The notes under the pieces: model-generated
What the model saw: only the letters and a program-made list of their open reading frames with translations
The model's database searches: none
Told to the model about the DNA's origin: nothing
Shown here: positions 21,699 to 32,668 of the stretch, piece after piece
Layout: each line of letters starts with the position of its first letter
Position numbering within the stretch: the stretch's first letter is position 1
Origin: Ophioceras dolichostomum
Lineage: Eukaryota > Ascomycota > Sordariomycetes > Magnaporthales > Ophioceraceae
Direction of reading: 5' to 3'
Length of the DNA: 64,000 nt
NCBI GenBank assembly: GCA_003049485.1
Contig: PYST01000123.1
Span: forward strand, 38,341-102,340
Program-made: the position numbers and the translations under genes

Positions 21699-24600
21699 CT
21701 AATCCTCCATCACAAAATCGCCATCCTCATCAATCCTCACCACCACGCCTTCACCCGCCACACGCATCTCCGTCATGACCTCCCTACCTCTTTCCATCTC
21801 CTCTCCCTCCTCAACTCTCCACTCGCCCAACACGTTATCAGCATACACACCCATATCAACAGCCGCACGATGACGACCGCAAAGACCAGCAGCGCCAGGC
21901 AGCCGCAACCGCGACACCCTGCATCCCGCTCCACCAACAACAACCCGTTGTTTCTCCCCCCTCAACCAACGGGGCATCCACCCGTTCCTCGACCCGTCCG
22001 AGAGCACGCTCCTCGTCGGCCGCGCCGCGAACGGCGAGGTAGGCTGGCCCATGAACGCGTCGCCGCACTCGGCGGCTGATCGAACGTGCGGTGCGATGGA
22101 TGTGTACCAGCGCTCGTGGCGCGCGAGTGCGTCGTCGCCGGCGGAATGGGATGGGGACGGGACGACGGCGTGCTGTGCCCAGTCGTAGGGCTCGTTGTGA
22201 AGGGGCTGCGGTGCCGCCCGACCACCACCCTGTTGTTGACGGTGGCGCTGGCGCTGGCGCTGGCGCTGACGCTGACGCTGCTCCTCGTCCTGCTGCTGGC
22301 CGTGCTGCTGGGCCTGGACATACGACGAGAGTTGCTGCGCGTTAGAAGCGGCGGCGAGCGCGGGAGGCTCCAGCCACAGCGCAGTGGCGGTGTCTGAATC
22401 AACGTCGTCGTCGATGTTGATCAGGCGCGAGAGCTCGGCGCGGGCATGCACTGATGGGGCGGTATTAGAGGAGGAGGAGGAGGAGGAGGAGGAGGAGGAG
22501 GATTGATGCCCGGATGACGACGACGACGGATCGTTAGTACGTAGCTCCTGCTGCTGCTGTTGCGGCTGCGGCTGCTGCTGTCCGGCTCCTTGATGACGTG
22601 TCTGTCGCTCGAGAACGTCGACCTCGTGCTGACGCGCGAGATCGCGGACGCGGACGTTGGAGGACACGTGCGCCATGTTGGCGGCGGCGTTGCGGAGGGG
22701 CCAGACTGGGCCTCGTGGTGTAGGTCCCATGGAGACGGAGGAGGCCGATGCCCAGGCGGATGGAGCGGCTGATGGGGCGCGGGGGGCAACAGCAGCAGTC
22801 GGGTTCGCGTTCGGTCTCGGCCGAGGGTTTGTTGTTGTCATTGGACGCGGTGGCGGGGGCATGAGCAGCGAGTCGAGGGAAGATGAGGAGGAGGAGGACT
22901 GGCTGGGCGTGCTGCTGGGTTGGCGGGACACCTGCGGGCGGATCGGCGTCGACGCTGTCATCGTGGGAGGTGCTGTCATCGTGGGAGGTGCTCTCATCGT
23001 GGGAACCGCTCTTGTCAGAGAAGGCGGGTCGCGGGAAGAGGATGGTGTCATCTGCGGAGGCAGGGGATTGTGCGAGCCGCTGCCAGTCGTTGTCACTTGC
23101 ATGGACGTGGTGGTAGTCGATCTCGTGGCGGTTCTGGCGCTGGCAGCGGCGCTGGTAGTATTGCGGGCGACGGGGGCCGTCCGGCTTCCGCTGGGACGCG
23201 TGCTGGCCCGCTGCCTGTTGCAGGAACCACGGGCACGACCCCGGCCGGCCTGGTTGCGTGCAAGCTGGCGAGGACGCGGAGTTGGTGAGTAGAACTCGTC
23301 GTCATCGCTATCGTCGACGCCGTCGTTATCATCTTGATAGTCATCATCACTGTCGCCAGCTCCATCAAAGCCGCCGCCGGAACGAGTGAACGAGCTTCCT
23401 CCTCCACCTCTGAGATAGGGGTGTTGCCGCCAGGGCGGTGTTACTTCTCGGCGGCGACGACTTGTTCTAGGGTTGTAGCTGCTGCTGTCAGTGACGCTGT
23501 CAGTGACGCCCGTTTTGTGCGGCGATGACTGATCGACCCGTGCCCTGTTCGCGCCACGGCGCTGGCTGTCCCAGCCGCTGCGGAGGGGATTGTAGCTGGC
23601 AGAGGCGGGCGGCGGTGGTCGCGGCGGTAGGTTCAGTGACGCGCTGCCTAGTGGTCGAGGCGGCAAGTGGCTGGTTGCTGCCGCTCCGGACGGTAGATCC
23701 GTCGCAGAGGGTCGGGCGGGGCTAGGGGCGTTACCACGACGCAAGGAGGACGCGGTCGTCGTTGTTCCTGGAGACGTCGCCTCGGCGATGCGCTGGGGCC
23801 TCGAAGATGGACCGGGAGACTCGCGTCTCGAACGGGCTGCGCCACGCGAAGAGTTTGGCCGATGCCAGGGAGGTGTAGGGTCGACGCCCCGCGACTGGCG
23901 GGGGATCCTCCACGGCGATGGGCTGCTGCTGCTGGCGCCGCTATCGTCGGTGCTGGTGCTGCCGCTGTTGGGACTACTACTGCTATTTCCGCGTACGGAG
24001 GCCGGTGAGGGCTGTTGGCTCGCGCCGAAACCCCCAAAGCGCACCCAACTCTGGCCACCTCCGGAGCGACCACTACTGGATGGGGTTCCCGTGCCACGGC
24101 GACGGAAAGAGGGGAGTGAGAGCGGGGCGGAGACGCTTCCGGATGGCGCCTGCTCGTCGACCGCGACAGTCTGTCCCTCATCAGTGGGCTTGTTCTCGGT
24201 GACAGGGGGCGGGATCCTGCCGCCCTCGTCGGTCTGCTGTGCCGGGACCGTCGTCGAACGGCCGGCTTCCGCTGAAGACGCCTTGGCGAGATCCGCGGTG
24301 TGCTGACCAGCCTTCTAGGCTGAACCAGCAACAGCACGCCTCTCCTGGCCTCGGCCGTCTTGGCCGACCACTTTGCTTCCGCCATCAGCACTACCGCCGC
24401 TCTGGGTCGTCTTCTGGCTGCCGGCGGATATTTTTTTCTCCACTGGCGCCTTCTTCTTCTCCTTTCTGTTCTTGCTCTTAGCCGGCTGCTCGGGCTTGGT
24501 GACGGCGTCACTCTTCGCCGGCCGCGTCATAGAGGCAGCGTCAGACGGATCCGACTCAGGACCCGCCACCGACGACGCACGAGAGCGCGAGCCCACGATC

Positions 24601-25458
24601 TTGGTCTCGCTCGGCTTTGAGGCCTCGGCCTGCTTCTGCTCGGGCTGGGCTTTATCTGCTGTTGCCGTTGTCACTCCCGTCGCCCCTCCGGACGCCGGGG
24701 CATCCTTGGGAGTTCGGATGATTATCTTGATCTTTGGCTGCTGGGACGCCGGCTGTCCCTGAGCTTGGGGCGCAGAAGTCGTCTTCGGGGGACGACTCGC
24801 TAGCCCGGCGGTACTGGCCTGCTCCTGTTTGAGTATGCGGTATTAGCTTCGTTGCTCTGCAAAATGAATGAGATGCATTGACACTTACCTGAAGCTTCAG
24901 GCCCATCTCCTTGTCCGCAACCTTATCACTGACGTCGTTTTCGTCGCCAGGCTCCTCATTCTCGTCGTCATTGTCATCGTCGTCCTCGTCACTGTCGTCC
25001 GAAATGACAATGACCTCCGGATCGGAAGGCCGCAATCCAGGAACGGCGGGGTGGTTCGACACGGTAGGTGCCGGGGCTGGAGAGGCGACGACAACCGGCT
25101 CTTGGAACCTCACACCACCCCCAGGGTGCCGAATCGACCTACCGCGAGGCGGGTTCGCTACCGGGATGGCCGCCGGGATGATGGCGCCGACCGAAGCAGC
25201 GGCACCGGCGACGAACGCAGAGGGCGGGAGGGCAGCAGGGGCCGGCTGCTCGCGGGCACAGATATGGCCGCCGAAGGGTCGCGAGTAGTAGTCCTCCTGG
25301 CCGATCTCGACCAGGTCCTCGCAGCCCCAGGGCTGGGACCGCGCCAGGCTGCCGCCTGCCCGCCGGCGCTGGGCCACGACGGCGCACGGCAGGACTTTGA
25401 CGACGACGCGCTCGCCCGGGTGGCGGCGCGGGCACTTGTCTAGGAGGCTGAAGCACAT
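21699..25458 (-). CDS. Large disordered protein with SUMO-interaction-like motif; frame interrupted by one TAG
   Basis: Exon 1 is 25458-24889 (190 residues); a 64-bp intron follows (24888-24825; GTAAGT donor, ACAG acceptor). Exon 2 (24824-21699) is open to a TAA except for one TAG at 24317-24315, codon 360. Read through, the protein is about 1,230 residues. The N-terminus has spaced Cys and an RRHPGERVVV segment. Residues 148-160 (EVIVISDDSDEDD) form a hydrophobic core plus Ser/acidic tail typical of SUMO-interacting motifs. The rest is Ser/Pro/Arg/Gln-rich, with an acidic patch, three PPTM-type repeats and an Arg-Gln run. The TAG replaces a likely CAG (C-to-T in CpA). A 57-nt intron ending CCTAG could remove it but would lack a branch site. 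It may be a nuclear protein; no catalytic domain is seen. Confidence 0.55.
22967..23012. repeat. Three tandem 18-bp units inside the disordered-protein gene
   Basis: The unit GTCATCGTGGGAGGTGCT and variants repeat about three times on the plus strand. On the coding (minus) strand they code repeated APPTMT-type hexapeptides. Confidence 0.6.
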
Positions 25459-26795
25459 GGTGGGATGCGCTTCGCCGGCGAATTCTTGGGGACTCGTTGG
25501 TATGGTACGTATCTGACTGCTGGGAAAGAAAGTGGTGGGTGGAGAGAAGGTTGGTCAGCAAAAAAATTGTGCAAGTCGTTTCTTCCACGTTTGGGGATTA
25601 GAAGTAAGAGATGAGAGAGACGCGTATCGAAGAGCCGAATTGCGCTGCCCCGATGATCGTGACAGGTCAATTTCCTCTTCTCGCCGAAGCTACGTTCAAC
25701 GTCCAGCCGGGTCTGAGTCTTCGAAACCCGCCGACCGGGTATGAGGCGGCTGGCGGACGGCTCGGCGATGGATCTCAACCTCAACCCGCTGAAGTCATGG
25801 GACGAAGCACCGTTCTCGAGGCTGGAGGCTTTGTTTCGAGGCTTGGAAGGGGCGGGTCATGAAAGGGGCAATGTCTCGGATCCGGGGCTGTTGCTGGCAA
25901 TGCGGGAAGAAGAACCTGGAACAGAAAGGAGTCCTCCGAGCAAGAATGAAGCGTTTGTGGGGAGACGAGGGTATTGAAAAGGAGAGAGAAAAGGAGAGGA
26001 AGACGATCGGAGGGTGAGAGACTGAAAGCGTAGAAAACTTGCTTCAAACATCACGATTACTTACTTGATTTCCCTTGATGGTGTGTTGAGGAGAAAGAGA
26101 AAAGAGCAGACCAGGAGAAATCTTGTAGAGTTTATTTGGCGTTTTGGGAAAAAACGAGCAATCCAAGGGGGAGGGGGTGGGCAGGCTGGAACAATAACAC
26201 AATAACAACAATACTAGGAGGCGTGTCTATTCAGCAAAAAGGTGGGTCCCCAAGGCTCCCGAGAACAACAATTCGAGAAGCAACTGGTTTGGTCAGTTTG
26301 CTCCATGAATTCAGCCGATGGACGCGTCCTTCTTCGGGTTATTTTCGGAAATGTTGATCAAGGTGACGCTCTGTTTTCTCAGACATTTTGAATGTTTACT
26401 GGCCTTTTGGGTGTTGAGGAGATTTATAAAAAACAACTCTCAGCTTCTCGATCGCCTCCTCGAACCTCCTCCTGCAGCACGAACACGACCCAAAGCGAGC
26501 CAAAAAAGTAAATTGACCGAGACTTCTCTCCGCCGCTACCCAAGACGAGTGCATACGGCGCCCTCGAGGCTGACATCACAGACGCACGAGGATGGCGTGG
26601 CACGGGCGGGCAGGTCCATTGTCCCAACCCTCGTAGGCTCGGATAGCATGGAGCGAATTTCGGGAACACGAGCGTGGTAGATGGGGCGCGGCCGACTAGT
26701 CTAACCGCGGAGGCGGTACTCCGGGACTTACAACGGCCAACAATCTAAACGACATAATGAACTACCTGCTCCATTTCCGAAACCAAGCCTAACCC
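25459..26795. other. Upstream region of the disordered-protein gene, no other gene seen
   Basis: Contains the promoter of the minus-strand gene ending at 25458. A plus-strand frame of about 78 codons near 25741-25977 is open but lacks any recognisable feature and is not called. Confidence 0.4.
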
Positions 26796-26866
26796 NNNNN
26801 NNNNNNNNNNNNNNNNNNNNNNNNNNNNNNNNNNNNNNNNNNNNNNNNNNNNNNNNNNNNNNNNNN
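26796..26866. other. Assembly gap (71 N)
   Basis: A run of 71 undetermined bases followed directly by 21 consecutive C (26867-26887) and 10 A. The homopolymer is the likely reason for the gap, so the true spacing here is unknown. Confidence 0.98.
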
Positions 26867-26897
<31 letters not shown>

Positions 26898-29800
26898 GAA
26901 AGAAAAAGAAAGGGCTCAGTGTTGGTGAACGAGACTACGCACGCTCGGCATCTCCTCGTCCTCGTCGATACACACCATGTCCTTCTTGCAGCACGGAAGA
27001 TGAAGCGTGTGCTTCTTCAGCGTGTTCCGTATTAGGTGGCCTTAGCTTGGTCAGAAAGAAGCCCCCTCATCCACGGAAGCTGGCCGTGCCGCATACTAAG
27101 CCGAATACGGGAAAAGTCTGGCACCTAACAGACAACCGGAGGTTGGGGAACCATGTCGTCACCATCGAGTCGTTTCTAAACAAACACGCGATCAACATGC
27201 GCTAGGATGGGATAGTACTAGTCCAGGATGCTGCCGTGGTCCCGGGCTACTACTCCTCACTCTCCCGTCTGACCCTTGCTTGACTATGGCAGCCCCAAGC
27301 CAGCAAGCAGAATAACTTCATCTCATTGACGCTAACAACCTGTGGGCGGTGTGCCAGTGAAGTCCTTTCAATTGTGAAAGAAAGCTGATCACGATAGTGT
27401 AGGTTACGTTTCACTTCCCGTCTGCATGCCCTTTTATTCAATGATACTACTGCCCCTACGCTTGATTCCAACGGAGATGCGGTACGTGCCCCAGGAGGGG
27501 GGGTACGAATGGGATTCTCTCTAGGGCAGAAGATGATTCGGCCGGTGAGATTCTCATATGAAAGCTGCCAGATTGACTCGATCCCATTGCTGAACTCTCG
27601 GGTTTTGTACTTCCTTTTCCCCTTGACGCCTGAGACCTGCTGATCTTAAAAGTAAATACGCTCATCCTTCAGCACGCTGTCAGGCCGTGGGTTCAACGCC
27701 CGCCCGACTACTACCTAAGCTTGGAACACGTCTTGTCCACAAGGCCAGCTCAGCGGGCCCGACAACTCGCCAGATATCGCACTACTGCAACTAGACGTAT
27801 TCGGAGAGGACGCTGTGGTGGACTATCAGGGACGGACTCTCCCTTGTGTTCTCGTCATCTGGTCCGACTGAGCTGGCCTGTGTAGTGTCCTATTTCTGCA
27901 TTTACTCCGAATTGGGAAAGCCTTGATCTCGCTCCACGACCCTCTCTGCTCCGTTTGTTAATAGTTTGTAGAATCCCCACATTTGCTTAAGCGAAGAGAA
28001 AGTGTCGTGGAGCTGGAGACTTTAGGGGTCTTTGGTAAAATTCGTTGAACTCTGATAGGTGCTCAGTGCTGCACACGCTGGGTGTGCACGGCTTGATTTG
28101 GTGACCGAGATCAAGTGGGTGATCAAAACGTGGCGCAAGGCAGATATTAACTCGATGATAGATAGGTAAAGATGATAGCTGCTATGGTCTGGGTTCAGTA
28201 TGGGACTCTCGGCCGGGGACAGTGATGCGTTTCCATGTTTCTATCTGTTATCGAGTAAGTAGGTACCTAGTTAAACTATCAGGCAACGAGATGATGGGCG
28301 AGTGAGCGAGTAGGCGCGCCGTGGGTAACGAGGTGGCTTTGGGGAGAGTTGAGCGAGGCGGGGTGAGATGGTCATGGCCCAGCACATCCCAGAACTCCCC
28401 ACATCTTCCCACGCCCTTCCCGGCCAGCCAGCGCTGACAAGCAATACAGACGTGCGGCTGAAGCACGGGCGCAAGGGGTCTCGACACCGACCACCAAGTC
28501 TGGAGAACCGGCGCGTGCCGGACTTCCCAGGTAGGACTGATCACTGATAGGTAGTTCAACCAACATCAGCTCATCAGCCACCAGGTCACATCCACTGCAG
28601 CCGCTAGCCAGTGATGGGTGGATTGGAGGCCGGGGGGCCATCGGTGACCCGGAATGGCATGGGAGCATGCGACCAACCACCATATCGAGCTAGTGAATGC
28701 AGGAAGTCTACATTGGGACTGATGGAGCAGCCGCGGTGGGCGAATGGGGCAAAATCGGCCGTATGTTGACGGCTCGATCTGATATCGGGCTGCACCCGTG
28801 CAGGTGGCCAGTAGATAAGGAGCGGGTGGTGTACCACTCCTCCGGTGTCTGATAATGCAGAATAGCGGATTTGGCGATGGGTGATGGGGTTAGCTGAGGG
28901 CGGCTGCTTGGTCTCGTGATCTGGATGGGGATCTGTGTAAATGCAGGGCCTGCACTGCATCGTTGGCTGACAAGCGCAGGTATTCTGCATGGCATCAAAA
29001 GAGTACCTAGAGAGTGCTTTGTTCCGGGTCGGTCCAGTTCGTCCGTCAAGTAGGTAGTGCGTTATAGGTCGGTGCTGCTGAACGATGGGGGTATATCCAT
29101 CAGTCACTGTTCAGGGAGTCGCCTTGCTCGTCGTCGCACTGCATTCCCGTTTTGCGGCTGTGCCCAACGGCGGTGTATAAGTGGCCATAAAGTGTTCCGG
29201 ATAATTAATATGACTTGCAGTTGGCATATACAGGTAGGGGGCTTGGGGGTTTCAAAAAGAATAAGGGAGATTGAGGACAGAAATAAAAAGCAGCAATTCC
29301 TGACATTTCTTCTCTCCCTAGGGCAGGCAGAGTTGTCCTGTGGCGGAGAGCCGTCGCTGATGATTCTGGGTAGCGACGCTGCCTGCAGACAGCCCCTCCT
29401 CGACCCGAAGAGCGCTCGACTCGGTGACACCGACTGCAATCAGAACCCATTAAGATAATGGAATGGCGAGGACCGTGGATGAGGGTAAAGTGCCGGGGAG
29501 GGATCAAAAGAATTGGATCAGTCGCCGCCTGTGCCTCCCTGGGAAAGGCAAATCTGACATGCTTCTTCTGCCATCAATAAAGTCCCAGAAGGTTCCCAGG
29601 AGTGGCTCGGTCAGCCAACTGGTCCAAAGATACGGGGATGGGCTGCCAGAAATGTACCACCCTTGTCCTTATGCCAGCCGGAGTATTGATCACGAGCCAG
29701 CTCATTGACTGCTTGGAAACTCATGCCAATTGAAAGTTCCCAACCTCGCAAGAAGGTCCACACCGCCGCCGCCACCACTGGATGTTGCAGCGCTTGTCGG

Positions 29801-32458
29801 GTGAGGTTAAAGAAGGAAGGATGCTACGACATGAGATCTAAATGGAACTTCATTCGTGCTGTGCATGCAGTACAGCGGAGGCGGAAGCAACCAACGCCGC
29901 TGAAATATCAAAATTGATGCCAACGATTCGGTGCTATTTTTCAGCACACCTATTAGCGGCCACGGATAGAAGACACAGCATCAATCGCATCAATGATGAT
30001 TGGCCACATCGGTTGGTTCCGGCTCTGGGAGGCAGGGAGGCCTCGTACCTACCACCTACAGATGTTGAGAACTTCCAGGTTGCTTTCTGAACTCGCTGGG
30101 CACCTACTATAACTGACTGGAATCAACTCTCACGAATCTGCCCATTAGCCTGTCGTTATTTCGTCTCAAATCAGCTGCTTCATTAGTTAGTTAGATATGC
30201 CTTAGTATCTTACAGGGACGTCGAGAGGCGTTGGGGACCTTCCTTTTCCGCCCCTTGGCGACCCCGCAAACTTCCGGGGGGAAGCTGACAGGGCCCCACA
30301 GGCCTCGGTCGACAGTCGAGACCTTTTTGCTGCCGGCTTGTGGCGGCCTACTGCCAAGCCGGGTCAAGCATCTTTCATCCATCCGCCGAGGTCTAGCTGC
30401 CAAACTCCCCAAGCTTGCGAGCGACCGATTCCGTAGGCGTAGGTAGGTGGTTGGCCTACAATTCCTTATCTTGAAATTCTTTTTTTTTCCTACCCGAATG
30501 ATTCTGTATCTTGCAATGAGGATGCGAATGAAGGATGGGGTGGGAGTCGATGAGTTCGTCGGAGGGACGGGACGTCGGTGGCCAATTGGGGATGGCGGTT
30601 GATCTTGGCCGGATCTTGGCCGCCTTGGCCCAAGATTGGCTCCAAGAAATACATGCACCCAGAAGGACATAAGGGAGACAAGAGGGACAAGAAGGACAGG
30701 AGCCGGAACGTCAAGAGGGACAAGAGATCTAGCTGAATCGGCCATCTGGGAAATGCGCGTGAAGTGTGGACGCCATGTTTTCTTGGCAGGAGGAGGCTGT
30801 TTTCCAAGGTAGCGACGTCATGTTTATTCCGTCGACAACAAACGACGAACGAAAAATTCACATCCACGAGACGAGGGACAGGGAGGAGAAGCGCTTCTAA
30901 ATATCATCATTGCGAATTGATATAAGGGACGGACGACGGGACGGGGCGTCAACAATGGAACGAACAAACCGATAGTAGGCGGGGTGGACAACGACAGCTG
31001 CCCAAATGAGGCAGGACGAGAGAGGAAGGCGCATGGATGCCCCTCTCATAGTGCCTATTGCGACATTCTGGCGGAAGGTGCGGTGATCATGTGTGCTTGA
31101 TTCAGGCAGCTACATAAGAACCGACCGAAGCCTATCGTCTATTGCGATTTCCATTTTCCAGACCAGACAGATAATGAGAGACAGACGCTGGGGACGCTTG
31201 CCCCACCCGTCGGTCAAGACTGCTGTGGTACTAGGAGCAAATGGCCTCCATCGCGCAAGGTCCTCATAATCGGGATCTAAAATATCCCCCATCGCCCCCG
31301 CCATCCAAGGATCCATCATGCGAGCACCACGCCTGTCCGTATCTTCTTTATCTCTTGGCGGCCCAACGGTCGTCGATTGCAATACGAATCTACCGCTCAT
31401 CACACAAGCCCTCCGCCGCGCACGCGGCCAGACTGCGCACGAATCTTGCGGTCTCCTACTCCCTAGATTGTGGGAAGCAAAGCGGGCATGCGCGCTGTTG
31501 TGTTCGTGTTACTGGGCATGTCAGACGCTGATGATGCGGACGCATCAACAGTCTCGCTTGCCTCCCCTTTCCCCTTCTTTGTTCGCCTCCTCTCTCATTG
31601 TATCTCGGACTCAGCTGTGCGAGGTCGCGAAAAATTCACCTTTCCGCCTCTCCCCCCGCCTATCTCTCCTCCGCAGATTCTCAAGTCAAACAGTTATCGT
31701 GAAATCGCGTGCTTTCATGGTTCCCCAAGTGGAAGTGAATTGGATGGGTCCGTCGTGTATGGTGGGCATTCCGTGCCTATCGTGGCAAAAAACCCGGGGC
31801 ATCCCAAATACAACTACATGCGATTGGTACCGCCCATCTGTTCTCCCCCGCCCGCCCATCTATCGCTCGGTGACCAGCTAGGAAAGGGAAACAAACACCC
31901 CACTCCAACCACACCCCGTCATGCGGAGGAGAGAAGGCAATCATGGGCGAGAAGGCGAGACATGTAAATCGACGCACACACCCCTGCTCCCTACCGGCGC
32001 AGCCCGTTGAAAGAAGGGCCGGATACGTGGTGGCGCCGCAACACCAGCGCCAGCAGCATCAGCGAGGGCGTGGCATGCACAAGGGCATAGAAGGGCGTGT
32101 AGCGTCGATCTTTCCGAATTGAACCGTACCCCCGTGCAGCTCCTCCAGCCTGCCTTGCCTGCCACAGTCCGCTAGTTGGCCCATCCTAGCACGTCTACCT
32201 ACTGTAGCTGCTGCCAACTGCCCGCCTCATCAATGCTGTAGTATCTTTATGGTTCGTGCTTCGCAAAGAAGGTCCATCCTGGACGAACCAGCGGCCGGAA
32301 TCAACCCTACCCTTAATACCACGCATGTGGTACAAGTCCCGCCCGCATGCCTGCTCAATGCCTGCTGAATGCTCATCCATATTAAAGGTCACCCCCTCGG
32401 CAGCCGTCACCGACCGTTTTTATTTGAAGGGCGCGCCAGCCCTTAACTTTTCCCATCG
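26898..32458. other. Gene desert of about 5.6 kb
   Basis: No intron-bearing or intact gene could be supported on either strand. Near the gap, a minus-strand frame (about 27060-26925) encodes a plausible 45-residue tail containing LPCCKKDMVCIDEDEEM before a stop, possibly the remnant of a gene. At 27742-27753 and 27868-27879 a 12-bp perfect inverted repeat (AGGCCAGCTCAG) flanks a 114-base segment. Around 27685-27705 a sequence resembling a tRNA T-arm lacks the rest of a cloverleaf. At 28944 CAGGGCCTGCA matches the MITE end, without a second end. Confidence 0.45.
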
Positions 32459-32460
32459 AT

Positions 32461-32510
32461 TTCTTTTCTTCTCCTCTTCCTCCTCCTCCTTCCCCCCTCC
32501 CCCCTTCCAG
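32461..32510 (+). promoter_or_regulatory. CT-rich promoter tract of the amino acid permease gene
   Basis: A 50-bp almost pure pyrimidine tract (TTCTTTTCTTCTCCTC and following) ends about 160 bp before the start codon at 32669. Such CT-rich tracts commonly mark transcription start regions of well-expressed filamentous-fungal genes. Confidence 0.4.
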
Positions 32511-32668
32511 CCTCCAAAGGGATTGTTCCCTGTCGACGACAACAACGCTGTGACAAAGTCACAAGACCTTGTTGCGCGCCCGCCGGTCAGCGACGCTGCA
32601 TCATCCCCCACCGCGAGTCTAGTCTGCATACGTCGCTGCAACAGCAGCAGCTGTAGCCAGAGGCCAAG

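Noticed and set aside
21856..24511. Several 100-290 codon frames on both strands within the disordered-protein gene
   Set aside because: They are Arg/Pro/Ala-rich shadows of the GC-rich coding strand; only one frame links through the 64-bp intron to exon 1.
27661..27712. Possible tRNA gene (T-arm-like GTGGG-TTCAACG-CCCGC)
   Set aside because: The 5' acceptor strand matching CCGACTA, a D-arm and an anticodon arm are not found upstream; at best a fragment.
28604..29107. Minus-strand frame of 167 codons in the gene desert
   Set aside because: His/Pro/Arg-rich composition, no motif, overlapped by equally long frames in other phases.
30191..30745. Minus-strand frame of 184 codons near 30.5 kb
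   Set aside because: Arg/Pro-rich with no conserved pattern and no splice structure; probably chance.
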